Assembly: GCA_963793335.1 (NCBI GenBank)
Contig: CAWBZS010000016.1
Coordinates: forward strand, 62,001-126,000
Source of the DNA: Sva-07 sp963793335
GTDB taxonomy: Bacteria; Actinomycetota; Acidimicrobiia; Acidimicrobiales; Ilumatobacteraceae
DNA: 64,000 nt
Direction: 5' to 3'
Below the pieces are notes generated by a model. The model ran no database searches, was not told the origin of the DNA, and worked only from the letters and a program-made list of their open reading frames with translations. The stretch's first letter is position 1; each line of letters starts with the position of its first letter. Below are positions 8,479-16,451 of this stretch, one piece after another. The translations under genes were made by a program, and so were the position numbers.

Positions 8479-9954
8479 ATGTTCGACAACCTGTCCACCC
8501 GACTCGAAGGCATCGTCAAGAAGGTTCGCGGCAAGGGCCGTCTGACCGAGGCCGACGTCGACGAGGTGATGAAGGAGATCCGTACGGCGCTCCTCGAAGC
8601 CGACGTCAACGTCACCGTGGTCCGATCGGTCTGCAACCGCATCCGGGAGGTGGCCATCGGCGCCACCCGGTCGTCCGCGCTCGATCCTGCCCAGCAGGTC
8701 GTCAAGGCGGTCAACGACGAACTCACCCGTGCACTCGGGGGAGAGACGCTGACGATCACCTATTCGTCCAAGCCGCCCACCGTGGTGCTGATGGCGGGCT
8801 TGCAGGGCTCCGGCAAGACGACCAACTCGGCCAAGCTGGCTGCCTGGTTCAAGGGTCAGGGACGCCAGCCGTTGTTGGTCGGCGCCGACCTGCAACGCCC
8901 GGCCGCGGTCGAACAACTCCGAACGCTCGGTCGCCAGATCGACGTGCCGGTCTTCTCCGATCCCTCCGATCCGGTCAGAGCGTCCGCCGCCGGGCTGGAA
9001 GAAGCCAAACGGCTCGGTCGCGACGTGGTGATCGTCGACACGGCCGGCCGCCTGTCGATCGATGCCGAGATGATGGAGCAGGTTCGCCAGATCTCCGGTG
9101 CGGTGGACCCCCACTACACCTTCCTGGTGGTCGATGCGATGACCGGCCAGGACGCCGTGCAGACCGCAGAGGCCTTCCACGAGACACTGCAGATCGACGG
9201 CGTGATCATGTCCAAGATGGACGGCGATGCTCGCGGTGGCGCTGCGCTGTCGGTCAAGGAGGTCATCGGCCGCCCGATCGCTTTTGCGTCGACCGGTGAG
9301 AAACTCACCGAGTTCGAACAGTTCCATCCCGACCGCATGGCCGGACGCATCCTCGGCATGGGCGACATGCTCACGCTGATCGAGCAGGCCGAGCAGGCGT
9401 TCGAGGCCGATCAGGCGGAGCAGGCCGCGGCGAAGCTGATGGAGGGCCAGTTCACCCTGGACGACTTCCTCGAGCAGATGCAGCAGATCAAGAAGATGGG
9501 GTCGCTCGGCAATCTGATGGGAATGATGCCGGGGATGCCCAAGGAGCTGAAGGGCGCCAAGATCGATGACGACGATCTCAAGCCGATCGAAGCGATCATC
9601 CGCTCGATGACCCCCGACGAACGCGCCCAGCCGGTGATCATCAACGGCAGCCGCCGCCAGCGGATCGCCACCGGGTCCGGCACCGAGGTCGGCGACGTCA
9701 ATCGACTGGTGAAGCAGTTCAACGAGATGCAGAAGATGATGAAGAAGATGGGCATGGGTGGCCCAGGTGGCGGCCGCCCCGGCAAGGGCAAGGGCAAGAA
9801 GGGCAAGGGCAAGAAGGGTCGCACGACCGCCCGCTCGCAGGGCCGCGGCCTGCCGCCAGGGTTGACCAATCCCGCTGGGCCGGGTGCCGGCGAGTTCCCT
9901 GGCCTGCCCGGCATGCCGAACATGCCGGGCCTGCCCGGCATGCCCAACCGCTGA
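8479..9954 (+). CDS. ffh: Signal recognition particle protein Ffh (SRP54)
   Basis: Ffh binds 4.5S RNA and signal peptides and, with FtsY, targets membrane proteins. The 491-residue protein has an N domain, a G domain (GLQGSGKTT at 107-115, DTAGRL near 187, SKMDGDARGG near 245) and a Met-rich M domain (GNLMGMMPGMP, then RRQRIATGSG). It then has an unusually long tail of alternating Gly-Lys blocks and a twice-repeated GLPGMPN motif. The frame is open further upstream, but the ATG at 8479 gives the family N-terminus MFDNLSTRLEGIVKKVRGKG. rpsP follows. Confidence 0.95.
   Translation: MFDNLSTRLEGIVKKVRGKGRLTEADVDEVMKEIRTALLEADVNVTVVRSVCNRIREVAIGATRSSALDPAQQVVKAVNDELTRALGGETLTITYSSKPPTVVLMAGLQGSGKTTNSAKLAAWFKGQGRQPLLVGADLQRPAAVEQLRTLGRQIDVPVFSDPSDPVRASAAGLEEAKRLGRDVVIVDTAGRLSIDAEMMEQVRQISGAVDPHYTFLVVDAMTGQDAVQTAEAFHETLQIDGVIMSKMDGDARGGAALSVKEVIGRPIAFASTGEKLTEFEQFHPDRMAGRILGMGDMLTLIEQAEQAFEADQAEQAAAKLMEGQFTLDDFLEQMQQIKKMGSLGNLMGMMPGMPKELKGAKIDDDDLKPIEAIIRSMTPDERAQPVIINGSRRQRIATGSGTEVGDVNRLVKQFNEMQKMMKKMGMGGPGGGRPGKGKGKKGKGKKGRTTARSQGRGLPPGLTNPAGPGAGEFPGLPGMPNMPGLPGMPNR
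9776..9951 (+). repeat. Low-complexity tail region of ffh (GK-rich tract and GLPGMPN repeats)
   Basis: A purine-rich run encodes repeated GKGKK units (9780-9820 approx.), and the last 50 bases hold two near-identical copies encoding GLPGMPN. The DNA repeats contain self-complementary CCCGGCATGCC-type stretches. The basic tract probably adds RNA affinity; the function of the Pro/Met repeats is unknown. Confidence 0.5.
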
Positions 9955-10075
9955 ACCGGGTCGCCGATCCCGCCGGTGGTCCCGTCAGCATCGCAGGCTC
10001 GCTCGGCGAGGGGATTCCGGCCCCCGCCGCTAACCTTCCAACGTTCTCATTTGCACCCAGGAGTATCGATTTCAG

Positions 10076-10348
10076 ATGGCAGTCAAGTTGCGGCTCACCC
10101 GCATCGGCAAGAAGAAGCAGCCCCAGTACCGCATCGTCGCGGCCGACGCCCGATCGCCTCGCGACGGACGTTTCATCGAGATCCTGGGTCACTACGACCC
10201 GCGACAGGATCCTTCGGTGCTCACCGTCGACAACGACAAGGCCGTGAAGTGGCTCTCGGAAGGTGCACAGCCCACCGAGCGCGTGGCCAAGCTGCTGCAG
10301 ATCTCGGGTGCCGCTGAGCAGTTCGAGGCCGCCAAGGCATCGAAGTGA
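10076..10348 (+). CDS. rpsP: Small ribosomal subunit protein bS16
   Basis: The 90-residue basic protein MAVKLRLTRIGKKKQPQYRI... is bS16, a 30S assembly protein. RSPRDGRFIEILGHYDP is the conserved core. A Shine-Dalgarno-like CAGGAG lies about 12 nt before the ATG, and a TAACCT hexamer at 10031-10036 could serve a transcript with a leader of about 35 nt. It heads a coupled operon rpsP-khpA-rimM-trmD: its TGA overlaps the GTG of khpA. Confidence 0.97.
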   Translation: MAVKLRLTRIGKKKQPQYRIVAADARSPRDGRFIEILGHYDPRQDPSVLTVDNDKAVKWLSEGAQPTERVAKLLQISGAAEQFEAAKASK

Positions 10349-10656
10349 GCGACGTCGACGATCAGGTCGGGGCCGACGAGGTCGAAAGCGATGACGTCGA
10401 GACCGACGAACTCGCCCCCACCGCCGTTGCTGTCCTCACCCACATCGTGAAGTCGCTCGTCGACGACACCGACTCGGTGAGCGTCGAAGTCGACGACTCC
10501 GGTCGCCGCCTCGCGCTCAATGTGCGCGTCGGCGAGGGCGAGCTCGGGCGTGTCATCGGGCGTCGTGGACGCACAGCGTCGAGCATCCGCACCGTCACGC
10601 GTGCCGCTGCTGCCAAAGACGATGTCGAAGTCGACATCGAATTCCTCGACGACTGA
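10345..10656 (+). CDS. khpA: KH-domain RNA-binding protein KhpA
   Basis: The 103-residue protein has a single type II KH domain with the GxxG loop GRRG at residues 72-75 inside ELGRVIGRRGRTASSIR. KhpA proteins bind RNA, often with KhpB, and are encoded between rpsP and rimM in many Gram-positives, exactly as here. The first 24 residues are a very acidic extension (Asp/Glu/Val) absent from the ~75-residue family norm. The GTG start overlaps the rpsP stop (GTGA), indicating translational coupling. Confidence 0.9.
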   Translation: MSDVDDQVGADEVESDDVETDELAPTAVAVLTHIVKSLVDDTDSVSVEVDDSGRRLALNVRVGEGELGRVIGRRGRTASSIRTVTRAAAAKDDVEVDIEFLDD

Positions 10657-10665
10657 GCCGAGCCC

Positions 10666-11145
10666 ATGACCGACCAGGGCTTGCTCGAAGTCGGTCACAT
10701 CCGCCGGGCCCACGGCCTGCGCGGCGACGTCTTCGTCCAACTGCTCTCCGACTCCGACGCGCGGGTCGCTCCCGGTGCCGAGCTGTTCAGCGAGGGTGAG
10801 CGTCTCGTGGTCGAATCATCACGGACCGCCTCGAATGGCCGTCGCGTGGTGAAATTCGACCGGATCAACGACCGCACGTCGGCCGAAGGGTACGCGAATC
10901 GCCTGCTGCTCGGGCACCCGCTCGACGATCCGGATGCGCTCTGGGTGCACGAGATGATTGGACGTCGTGTGGTGGAACTCGACGGAACCGACCGAGGCGT
11001 GTGCGTGGCGGTGCTGGCCAATCCCGCTGCCGACCTGATGGAACTCGAGTCCGGCGCACTCGTGCCCTCGAACTTCGTCGTGTCGCTCGACGCGGGGATC
11101 ATCACCGTCGACACCCCCGACGGCCTCTTCGATCTGAACTCGTGA
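10666..11145 (+). CDS. rimM: Ribosome maturation factor RimM
   Basis: RimM assists 30S head assembly by binding uS19. The 159-residue sequence has the N-terminal barrel (LLEVGHIRRAHGLRGDVFVQ) and a C-terminal PRC-barrel (WVHEMIGRRVVELDG...), as expected. It starts 9 nt after khpA and its stop overlaps the trmD GTG by sharing TGA, so synthesis of the two is likely coupled. Confidence 0.93.
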   Translation: MTDQGLLEVGHIRRAHGLRGDVFVQLLSDSDARVAPGAELFSEGERLVVESSRTASNGRRVVKFDRINDRTSAEGYANRLLLGHPLDDPDALWVHEMIGRRVVELDGTDRGVCVAVLANPAADLMELESGALVPSNFVVSLDAGIITVDTPDGLFDLNS

Positions 11146-11924
11146 CCCAACGCCCCCACAGCCCGGGTCTCGCGGAACCGAGGGGAGCGCTGCGGGTTGA
11201 TGTGTTCGCGCTGTTCCCGGCGCTCGTCGACGACTTCTGCTCGGAGAGCCTTCTGGGCAAGGCTCGCGAGCGCGGAGTGCTCGAGCTGTGCTGCCACGAC
11301 ATCCGTGAGCAGACCACCGACGTGCACCGAACCGTCGACGATTCGCCGTTCGGAGGGGGAGCTGGGATGGTCATGCGCGCCCAGCCGATCTTCGAGGCCG
11401 TCGAAGCGGTCGACCCACCACGACCGTTGTTCCTGCTCGGTCCCGGAGGCCGTCGATTCGACCAGGCGCTCGCTGGAGAGCTCGCCCGCAGCGGCGGCTT
11501 CAGCTTGCTGTGCGGACGCTACGAAGGGGTCGATCACCGGGTACGAGCGCATCTCGTCGATGGTGAGATCAGCGTTGGCGACGTGGTGCTCAGCGGGGGA
11601 GAGGTTGCGGCGTGCCTTGTGATCGAGGCGGTGACGCGCCTTCGCGACGGCGCGATGGGCAACGTCGACAGTCCCATCACCGAGAGTTTCGGCGAATCCG
11701 GGCTGCTCGAGGAGCCGCAGTACACGCGCCCAGCGGAGTTCCGGGGATGGGACGTCCCCGAGATCCTGCGCAGTGGCGACCACGGGCGAATCGACCGTTG
11801 GCGTCGCGCGCAACGGCTGCATCGCACCCTCCGCGACCGCCCGGATCTGATCGAGGCACGCGGCGGTCTCTCGACAGATGATCGGCGACTGTTGGAAGAG
11901 TTCCCTGCTGTCCCGTATCATTGA
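11142..11924 (+). CDS. trmD: tRNA (guanine-N1)-methyltransferase TrmD
   Basis: TrmD makes m1G37 in tRNA and prevents +1 frameshifting. The protein is 260 residues from GTG 11142, which overlaps the rimM stop; the conserved body begins LRVDVFALFPALVDDF about 17 residues later. The knotted SPOUT fold is marked by FGGGAGMVM, LLCGRYEGVDHRV and VLSGGEVAACLVIEAVTRL, followed by DSPITESF. A CTG nearer the core could be an alternative start but is less likely. rplS follows after a 107-nt gap. Confidence 0.93.
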   Translation: MTQRPHSPGLAEPRGALRVDVFALFPALVDDFCSESLLGKARERGVLELCCHDIREQTTDVHRTVDDSPFGGGAGMVMRAQPIFEAVEAVDPPRPLFLLGPGGRRFDQALAGELARSGGFSLLCGRYEGVDHRVRAHLVDGEISVGDVVLSGGEVAACLVIEAVTRLRDGAMGNVDSPITESFGESGLLEEPQYTRPAEFRGWDVPEILRSGDHGRIDRWRRAQRLHRTLRDRPDLIEARGGLSTDDRRLLEEFPAVPYH

Positions 11925-12031
11925 CGGGCCCCATCGGCGCGCGTCAGCGTCCGGTCTCAGGCCACGTCGAACACACATCGGCCACCGGCTCGCATCCAGA
12001 TACGCAGCCCTTACAACGCAGGTAGATCGCC

Positions 12032-12379
12032 ATGAAAGCCACTGACCTCATCGACAACGACTCGCTCCGCGACGACATCCCCGACTTCCAGGCGGGTGAC
12101 GAGCTGAAGGTGCACGTCCGCGTCGTCGAAGGCGGCAAGGAGCGCATCCAGGTGTTCCAGGGCGATGTGATCGGCCGCCAGGGCGGCGGTCTGCAGGAGA
12201 CCTACACCGTCCGCAAGCTCAGCTACGGCGTCGGTGTCGAGCGCACCTTCCCGCTGCACACGCCGACCGTGCAGAAGATCGAGGTCGTCAAGCGTGGCGA
12301 CGTCCGCCGCGCAAAGCTGTACTACCTGCGCGACCGCAAGGGCAAGGCAGCCAAGATCCGCGAGAAGCGCGACTTCTGA
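12032..12379 (+). CDS. rplS: Large ribosomal subunit protein bL19
   Basis: The 115-residue protein is bL19, at the 30S-50S interface. KVHVRVVEGGKERIQVFQGDVIG, SYGVGVERTFPLHTP and RRAKLYYLRDRKGKAAKI are read as consecutive conserved blocks. It closes the classic rpsP-rimM-trmD-rplS cluster. A CAGGTAG sequence about 7-13 nt before the ATG may act as ribosome-binding site. A tight hairpin lies directly after the stop. Confidence 0.97.
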   Translation: MKATDLIDNDSLRDDIPDFQAGDELKVHVRVVEGGKERIQVFQGDVIGRQGGGLQETYTVRKLSYGVGVERTFPLHTPTVQKIEVVKRGDVRRAKLYYLRDRKGKAAKIREKRDF

Positions 12380-12384
12380 TCGCC

Positions 12385-12402
12385 GGTCGCCCTCGGGCGA
12401 CC
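12385..12402 (+). terminator. Hairpin after rplS
   Basis: GGTCGCC and GGCGACC pair perfectly over a CTCG tetraloop, 5 nt after the rplS stop. No T-run follows, as is common in GC-rich Actinomycetota. It may end the ribosomal-protein operon. Confidence 0.5.
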
Positions 12403-12475
12403 CCGCTTCGGACGTCGAATCGCCGTCCCACGCTCGGGCATCGAGCCCCTCCCATCGTTTCGTCGGAGGTCAGCC

Positions 12476-12844
12476 ATGCCCGAACACCCATCACCCAGCC
12501 CCGATCTGTCGAACCGTGCGCGAGGTCAGTGGGGTGAAGACCGCGCGGCGGCGCACTATCGCCGGTTGGGCTACGAGGTCGTCGACCGCAACTGGCGTTC
12601 GAGCACGGGCGAACTCGACCTCGTCGTCCGCGACGGCACGACCTACGCGTTCAGTGAGGTCAAGGCTCGACGCACCGCGGACTTCGGCCCTGCCGCCGCA
12701 GCGGTCACGCCGGCCAAGCAGCGTCGGATCCGCCAGCTCGCGGTGGAATGGCTGCGTGCTCACGAGGTGCATGCGAGCTCCATCAGATTCGACGTCGTCG
12801 CCATCACGGGGACCGACCTGGAACTGCTGACGGACGCATTCTGA
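12476..12844 (+). CDS. YraN/UPF0102 family endonuclease-like protein
   Basis: The 122-residue protein belongs to the UPF0102/YraN family, a PD-(D/E)XK nuclease-like fold often encoded after rplS. The pattern is visible: GQWGEDRAAAHYRRLGYEVVDRNWRSSTGELDLVV, then FSEVKARR, giving the acidic and E-x-K active-site positions. The biological substrate of this family is not established. ATG 12476 is chosen from the fit of length to the family. Confidence 0.85.
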   Translation: MPEHPSPSPDLSNRARGQWGEDRAAAHYRRLGYEVVDRNWRSSTGELDLVVRDGTTYAFSEVKARRTADFGPAAAAVTPAKQRRIRQLAVEWLRAHEVHASSIRFDVVAITGTDLELLTDAF

Positions 12845-12884
12845 ACCCAGGGCTGCGTGCGGCTTCTGCATGCGTGGCCGGCGG

Positions 12885-12995
12885 TCAGCCCACGAATGCC
12901 CACACCAGCAGTGCTACCGACACCACGAGCGCACTCGCCACCAGCGCGTAGTCGGCCGGACTCGCCCGGTACTTCCGGTGCGGGTTGAATCCCAT
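12885..12995 (-). CDS. 36-residue single-span membrane peptide
   Basis: A complete reading frame on the minus strand encodes MGFNPHRKYRASPADY followed by a hydrophobic helix rich in Val/Ala/Leu (about residues 17-35) and a terminal Gly. The basic, positive-inside N-terminus and one span predict a small inner-membrane peptide. Its frame fills most of the gap between the YraN-family gene and the divergent enoyl-CoA hydratase; its ATG is 24 bp from that gene's ATG. I believe similar MGFNPHR-type peptides occur in related Actinomycetota, but this is from memory. Function unknown. Confidence 0.6.
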   Translation of the reverse strand: MGFNPHRKYRASPADYALVASALVVSVALLVWAFVG

Positions 12996-13004
12996 GCTGG
13001 TCAG

Positions 13005-13010
13005 TATTGT
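13005..13010 (+). promoter_or_regulatory. Candidate -10 element (TATTGT) for enoyl-CoA hydratase
   Basis: TATTGT ends 8 nt before the ATG at 13019. It argues for this ATG over the in-frame TTG at 13007, which lies inside the hexamer. Confidence 0.5.
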
Positions 13011-13018
13011 CGCCCGAC

Positions 13019-13813
13019 ATGGCCTCTGACACTCGTGAGCTCGAATCGATCACCGTGGAGCGCAGCGACGGGGTGGTCACGATCACCCTTCGACGTCCTG
13101 AGAAGAAGAACGCTGCCGATGCTGCGATGTGGAACGAGTTGCTGGCCGAGTTTCGTGCCATCGCCGGCAACGCAGACGATCGAGCTGTGGTGATCACCGG
13201 AGCGGGTGGCAACTTCTGTTCGGGGGCCGACCTCTGGCAGGCCGGCGACGGGCCCCGACCGCATCAGCTGTCGGCGATGCGTCACATCAGCGATGTCTGC
13301 CTGGCGCTGCACCGGATCCCCCAGCCGACCGTGGCCAAGGTGCGCGGCGTCGCGGTGGGTGCGGGCCTGAACATGGCGCTGTCATGTGACCTGATCGTTG
13401 CGTCGGACGACGCACGGTTCTCGGAGATCTTCGCCCGCCGGGGCCTCAGCCTCGACTTCGGAGGCTCGTGGCTCTTGCCACGGCTGATCGGGATGCATCG
13501 GGCGAAGGAGCTGGCGCTGCTCGGTGAGATCATCGACGCTCGGCAGGCCGCTGACATGGGCCTCGTCAACCGGGTGCTGCCCGATGCCGACCTCGACGCA
13601 TTCGTCGACGACTGGGCGACACGGCTCGCCGCGGGGCCGCCGATCGCCCTGGCGATGTCGAAACGGCTGCTCAACAACTCGATGCACGTCACGTTGGAAG
13701 AAGCGCTCGACGATGAGGGCCTGTCACAGACCGTCAACTTCGGCACGAGCGACACGGTCGAGGCGATCAGAGCCTTCGTCGAGAAGCGCGATCCGGTGTT
13801 CGAGGGCCGCTGA
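13019..13813 (+). CDS. Enoyl-CoA hydratase/isomerase family protein
   Basis: A crotonase-fold protein of 264 residues. The oxyanion-hole segments are ITGAGGNFCSGADL (first) and VRGVAVGAGLNMALSCDL (second), followed by FSEIFARRGLSLDFGGSWLLPRLIG. This last segment has Asp where many hydratases have a catalytic Glu, so it could be an isomerase or other crotonase reaction rather than a simple hydratase. It hydrates or isomerises enoyl-CoA in fatty-acid or related catabolism; the exact substrate is unclear. ATG at 13019 is supported by the TATTGT hexamer. Confidence 0.88.
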   Translation: MASDTRELESITVERSDGVVTITLRRPEKKNAADAAMWNELLAEFRAIAGNADDRAVVITGAGGNFCSGADLWQAGDGPRPHQLSAMRHISDVCLALHRIPQPTVAKVRGVAVGAGLNMALSCDLIVASDDARFSEIFARRGLSLDFGGSWLLPRLIGMHRAKELALLGEIIDARQAADMGLVNRVLPDADLDAFVDDWATRLAAGPPIALAMSKRLLNNSMHVTLEEALDDEGLSQTVNFGTSDTVEAIRAFVEKRDPVFEGR

Positions 13814-13962
13814 TCATTCGCGTTCAGCGCCCGCGCGCCGCAGCGATGCCGGTCTGACCACCGGCGAGCGCCACATACACACGTTCGCGGGTGTGACGTG
13901 TGACCTCGGTCGCCCGTCGACGCGGTTTGCTGCGTACGATCGCTCCTCGAGCGCTGCGAGTT

Positions 13963-13984
13963 GATTGGCGTTTTTCCGCCGATC
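13963..13984 (+). promoter_or_regulatory. Hairpin beside the sulP ribosome-binding site
   Basis: GATTGGCG and CGCCGATC pair (one T-G wobble) over a TTTTTC loop, ending 12 nt before the ATG of the SulP gene and next to the Shine-Dalgarno-like TGAGGTG. A possible -10 (TACGAT, about 13934) lies upstream. The 183-nt gap after the hydratase gene holds no other feature I can identify. Confidence 0.3.
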
Positions 13985-13996
13985 CCCTGAGGTGCC

Positions 13997-15523
13997 ATGT
14001 CTGTTTCCACCGTAGAACCACCGCGCGCCCGGCTGCTGCCGGGCGGCCGAGCCGAGTGGTTCTCCAACCCGAAGGCCAATCTGCTGTCGGGTCTGGTCGT
14101 CGCCCTCGCGCTGATTCCCGAAGCGATCTCGTTCTCGATCATCGCCGGGGTCGATCCGAAGGTCGGGCTGTACGCCTCGTTCTCGATCGCGATCATCATC
14201 TCGTTCTCGGGCGGCCGCCCTGGAATGATCTCGGCGGCGACCGGCGCGATGGCGTTGGTGATCGTGCCGCTGGTCGAGGAGTACGGAACCGGGTACCTGT
14301 TCGCGGCGACGGTGCTGGCCGGGTTGCTGCAGGTGGGATTCGGCTACCTCGGTGTCGGTGATCTCATGCGGTTCATCCCTCGAACGGTGATGACCGGTTT
14401 CGTCAACGCGCTGGCCATCTTGATCCTGCTCGCGCAGGTGCCACACATCCTGCTCAACGGCGACGATGCCGACTCGAGCCAGTTCGGGCTCAACGCGCTC
14501 TTCATCGTCGTTGGGCTGGCGATCATCTATGGCCTGCCACGGCTGACCAACCTCATCCCGTCGCCGCTGGTGGCGATCGTCGTGCTGGCGATCGGTGCCA
14601 TTGCGTTCGATCTGCAGCTCCCGACCGTTGGCGACATGGGCGATCTGCCGAGTTCACTGCCGCTCCCAGGACTTCCCGACGTGCCATGGACGCTCGACAT
14701 GCTGCTCGTGATCCTGCCGTTCTCGGTCACGTTGGCATTGGTCGGACTGCTCGAGTCGCTCTTGACCGCCCAACTGCTCGACGACCTCACCGACTCTGAC
14801 TCCGACAAGAACCGCGAGTCGCGTGGCCAAGGCGTGGCCAACGTTGCCACCGGCTTCCTGGGCGGCATGGCCGGCTGCGCCATGATCGGCCAGTCGATGA
14901 TCAACTACCGCACCGGCGGCCGGACACGGCTGTCGACGCTGGCGTCAGGTGTGTTCCTGATCGTGCTGATCCTCGTGTTCGGCGACTTCGTCGCACAGAT
15001 CCCGATGGGAGCGCTCGTCGCAGTCATGGTGATGGTGTCGATCAGCACGTTCAACTGGCACAGCGTGGCCCCGAGCACCGTCCGCATCATGCCGCGGACA
15101 GAAACGATCGTGATGCTCGTCACCGTGGCGATCACCGTGCTCACGCACAACCTGGCATACGGCGTCGGTGCCGGCGTTGCGCTGTCCGCCGTGTTCTTCG
15201 TTCGGCACGTGTCGCACGTGGTCAACGTGACCAGCGTGGTCGACCCCGACAATGTCGAGCGACTGTACGACGTGAGCGGCGAACTCTTCTTCGCCTCGAC
15301 GAACGACCTCGTCCACTCGTTCGACTACGACGCCGTCGAGGTGAAGCGGGTGGAGATCGATCTCAGCAATGCACGGATCTGGGACACCTCCGCAGTCGTG
15401 GCGCTCGACGCCGTCGTCGAGAAGTTCGCCGATCGAGGCATCGAGGCCGAACTGGTCGGGTTGAACCGCCATTCCGAACGCCTGCACCGCAGCACCAGCG
15501 GTCGATCCGGCGGAGATCACTGA
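13997..15523 (+). CDS. SulP-family anion transporter with STAS domain
   Basis: The 508-residue protein has a hydrophobic core of about 10-14 membrane segments (residues about 28-410) and a C-terminal STAS domain (about 425-508, with the STAS-like WDTSAVVALDAVVEKF). The SulP hallmarks ALALIPEAISFSIIAGVDP and a conserved GGMAGCAMIGQSMIN are seen. Members move sulfate, bicarbonate or dicarboxylates; this cannot be resolved here. The start has a GAGGTG ribosome-binding-like sequence. No partner genes are adjacent. Confidence 0.9.
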   Translation: MSVSTVEPPRARLLPGGRAEWFSNPKANLLSGLVVALALIPEAISFSIIAGVDPKVGLYASFSIAIIISFSGGRPGMISAATGAMALVIVPLVEEYGTGYLFAATVLAGLLQVGFGYLGVGDLMRFIPRTVMTGFVNALAILILLAQVPHILLNGDDADSSQFGLNALFIVVGLAIIYGLPRLTNLIPSPLVAIVVLAIGAIAFDLQLPTVGDMGDLPSSLPLPGLPDVPWTLDMLLVILPFSVTLALVGLLESLLTAQLLDDLTDSDSDKNRESRGQGVANVATGFLGGMAGCAMIGQSMINYRTGGRTRLSTLASGVFLIVLILVFGDFVAQIPMGALVAVMVMVSISTFNWHSVAPSTVRIMPRTETIVMLVTVAITVLTHNLAYGVGAGVALSAVFFVRHVSHVVNVTSVVDPDNVERLYDVSGELFFASTNDLVHSFDYDAVEVKRVEIDLSNARIWDTSAVVALDAVVEKFADRGIEAELVGLNRHSERLHRSTSGRSGGDH

Positions 15524-15589
15524 TCGCTGCGTCTGCACGAGATCGCGAGTGCGGCGATGGGCTGCCCGCGCGGCGCTGTCCCCGGTCGT

Positions 15590-15595
15590 TAGCCT
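15590..15595 (+). promoter_or_regulatory. Candidate -10 element (TAGCCT)
   Basis: TAGCCT ends 7 nt before the ATG at 15603 and supports that start rather than upstream in-frame codons. Confidence 0.45.
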
Positions 15596-15602
15596 CGTTG
15601 AG

Positions 15603-16418
15603 ATGATGCACTGGGCGACGTTGGCTGGCCGGGCGGGCCTGCTGGTCGTTGCAGCGGTGGCGATCGGCGTGCAGGGTGGTGCCGCAGGGGCAGCGCCGCC
15701 GCCCGAACCACCGAGCGGCGAGGTGTCGTCGGCGTCGTTGATCCCCGTCCCGGCCGGGTGTCCCAGGCCCGAACCTGCGGCGGTGGTGTTCACCGGCACG
15801 ATGGTTGGCAAGGACGACATCACCGAAACGGTACGGTTCGGCATCGAACAGGTTCGGGCCGGATCCCCGGATCCGTGGGGGAGCACGGGGCTGATCGACA
15901 TTCGCTACGGCCCCGACTACCGATTCCTCGTCGAGGGTGAGACCTACCTCGTCGGCGCGGGCATCGACGGACGGTTCAACGTCCTGGCGTCGACGGTACG
16001 CCCGCCCGAGCCGACATTCGGGGGCAATGACGTGGTCGGAGTCGACGACCTCGCCGTCGAGTGTCCCGTGCTCGATGATCCCATCCGGACCTTGAACGTC
16101 GACGGGACCAGTGTCGATTCCGGCGTCCTGAGTTTGATGACGCAGGATCGCCGCCTGCTGTTGGCAACGATCATGGTGCCGCTCGGCATCGGAATCATGG
16201 TCTTGCTCGCATTGGTGCTGGTTCGCAAGTTCGGCTCCGCAGCGGTCGGTGCGGTGGCGACGCTCGGTCGAGCGGCGGTGACCCCGGTGACCGACCATCG
16301 AGCCACGCGTGTTCGCTCGCATCGCCCGCGGGAAGTGGTCGACTGGACGATGTCCTCGGAGGACGGCGAGCATCGTGGCGCGGCGGCGGAATCCCCCACG
16401 ACCGCCCCGCCGCGCTGA
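15603..16418 (+). CDS. Exported, C-terminally anchored protein of unknown function
   Basis: The 271-residue product has an N-terminal signal peptide (hydrophobic residues about 10-30, Ala-rich cleavage region). An extracytoplasmic domain of about 155 residues follows, with two cysteines (about 53 and 154) that could form a disulfide. A membrane helix lies at about 186-208, followed by a basic and then acidic cytoplasmic tail of about 60 residues. I do not recognise the domain; the segment FTGTMVGKDDITETVRF may be a family motif. It ends 33 bp from the convergent helicase-nuclease gene, with a 12-bp palindrome (16424-16435) between. Confidence 0.7.
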   Translation: MMHWATLAGRAGLLVVAAVAIGVQGGAAGAAPPPEPPSGEVSSASLIPVPAGCPRPEPAAVVFTGTMVGKDDITETVRFGIEQVRAGSPDPWGSTGLIDIRYGPDYRFLVEGETYLVGAGIDGRFNVLASTVRPPEPTFGGNDVVGVDDLAVECPVLDDPIRTLNVDGTSVDSGVLSLMTQDRRLLLATIMVPLGIGIMVLLALVLVRKFGSAAVGAVATLGRAAVTPVTDHRATRVRSHRPREVVDWTMSSEDGEHRGAAAESPTTAPPR

Positions 16419-16451
16419 CTCCACGACCGCGGTCGCACCGAAGGTCAGGCG

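Noticed and set aside
16424..16435. 12-bp palindrome between convergent genes as terminator
   Set aside because: Perfectly self-complementary without any loop, so it would not form a useful hairpin; it could be a chance or protein-binding site.
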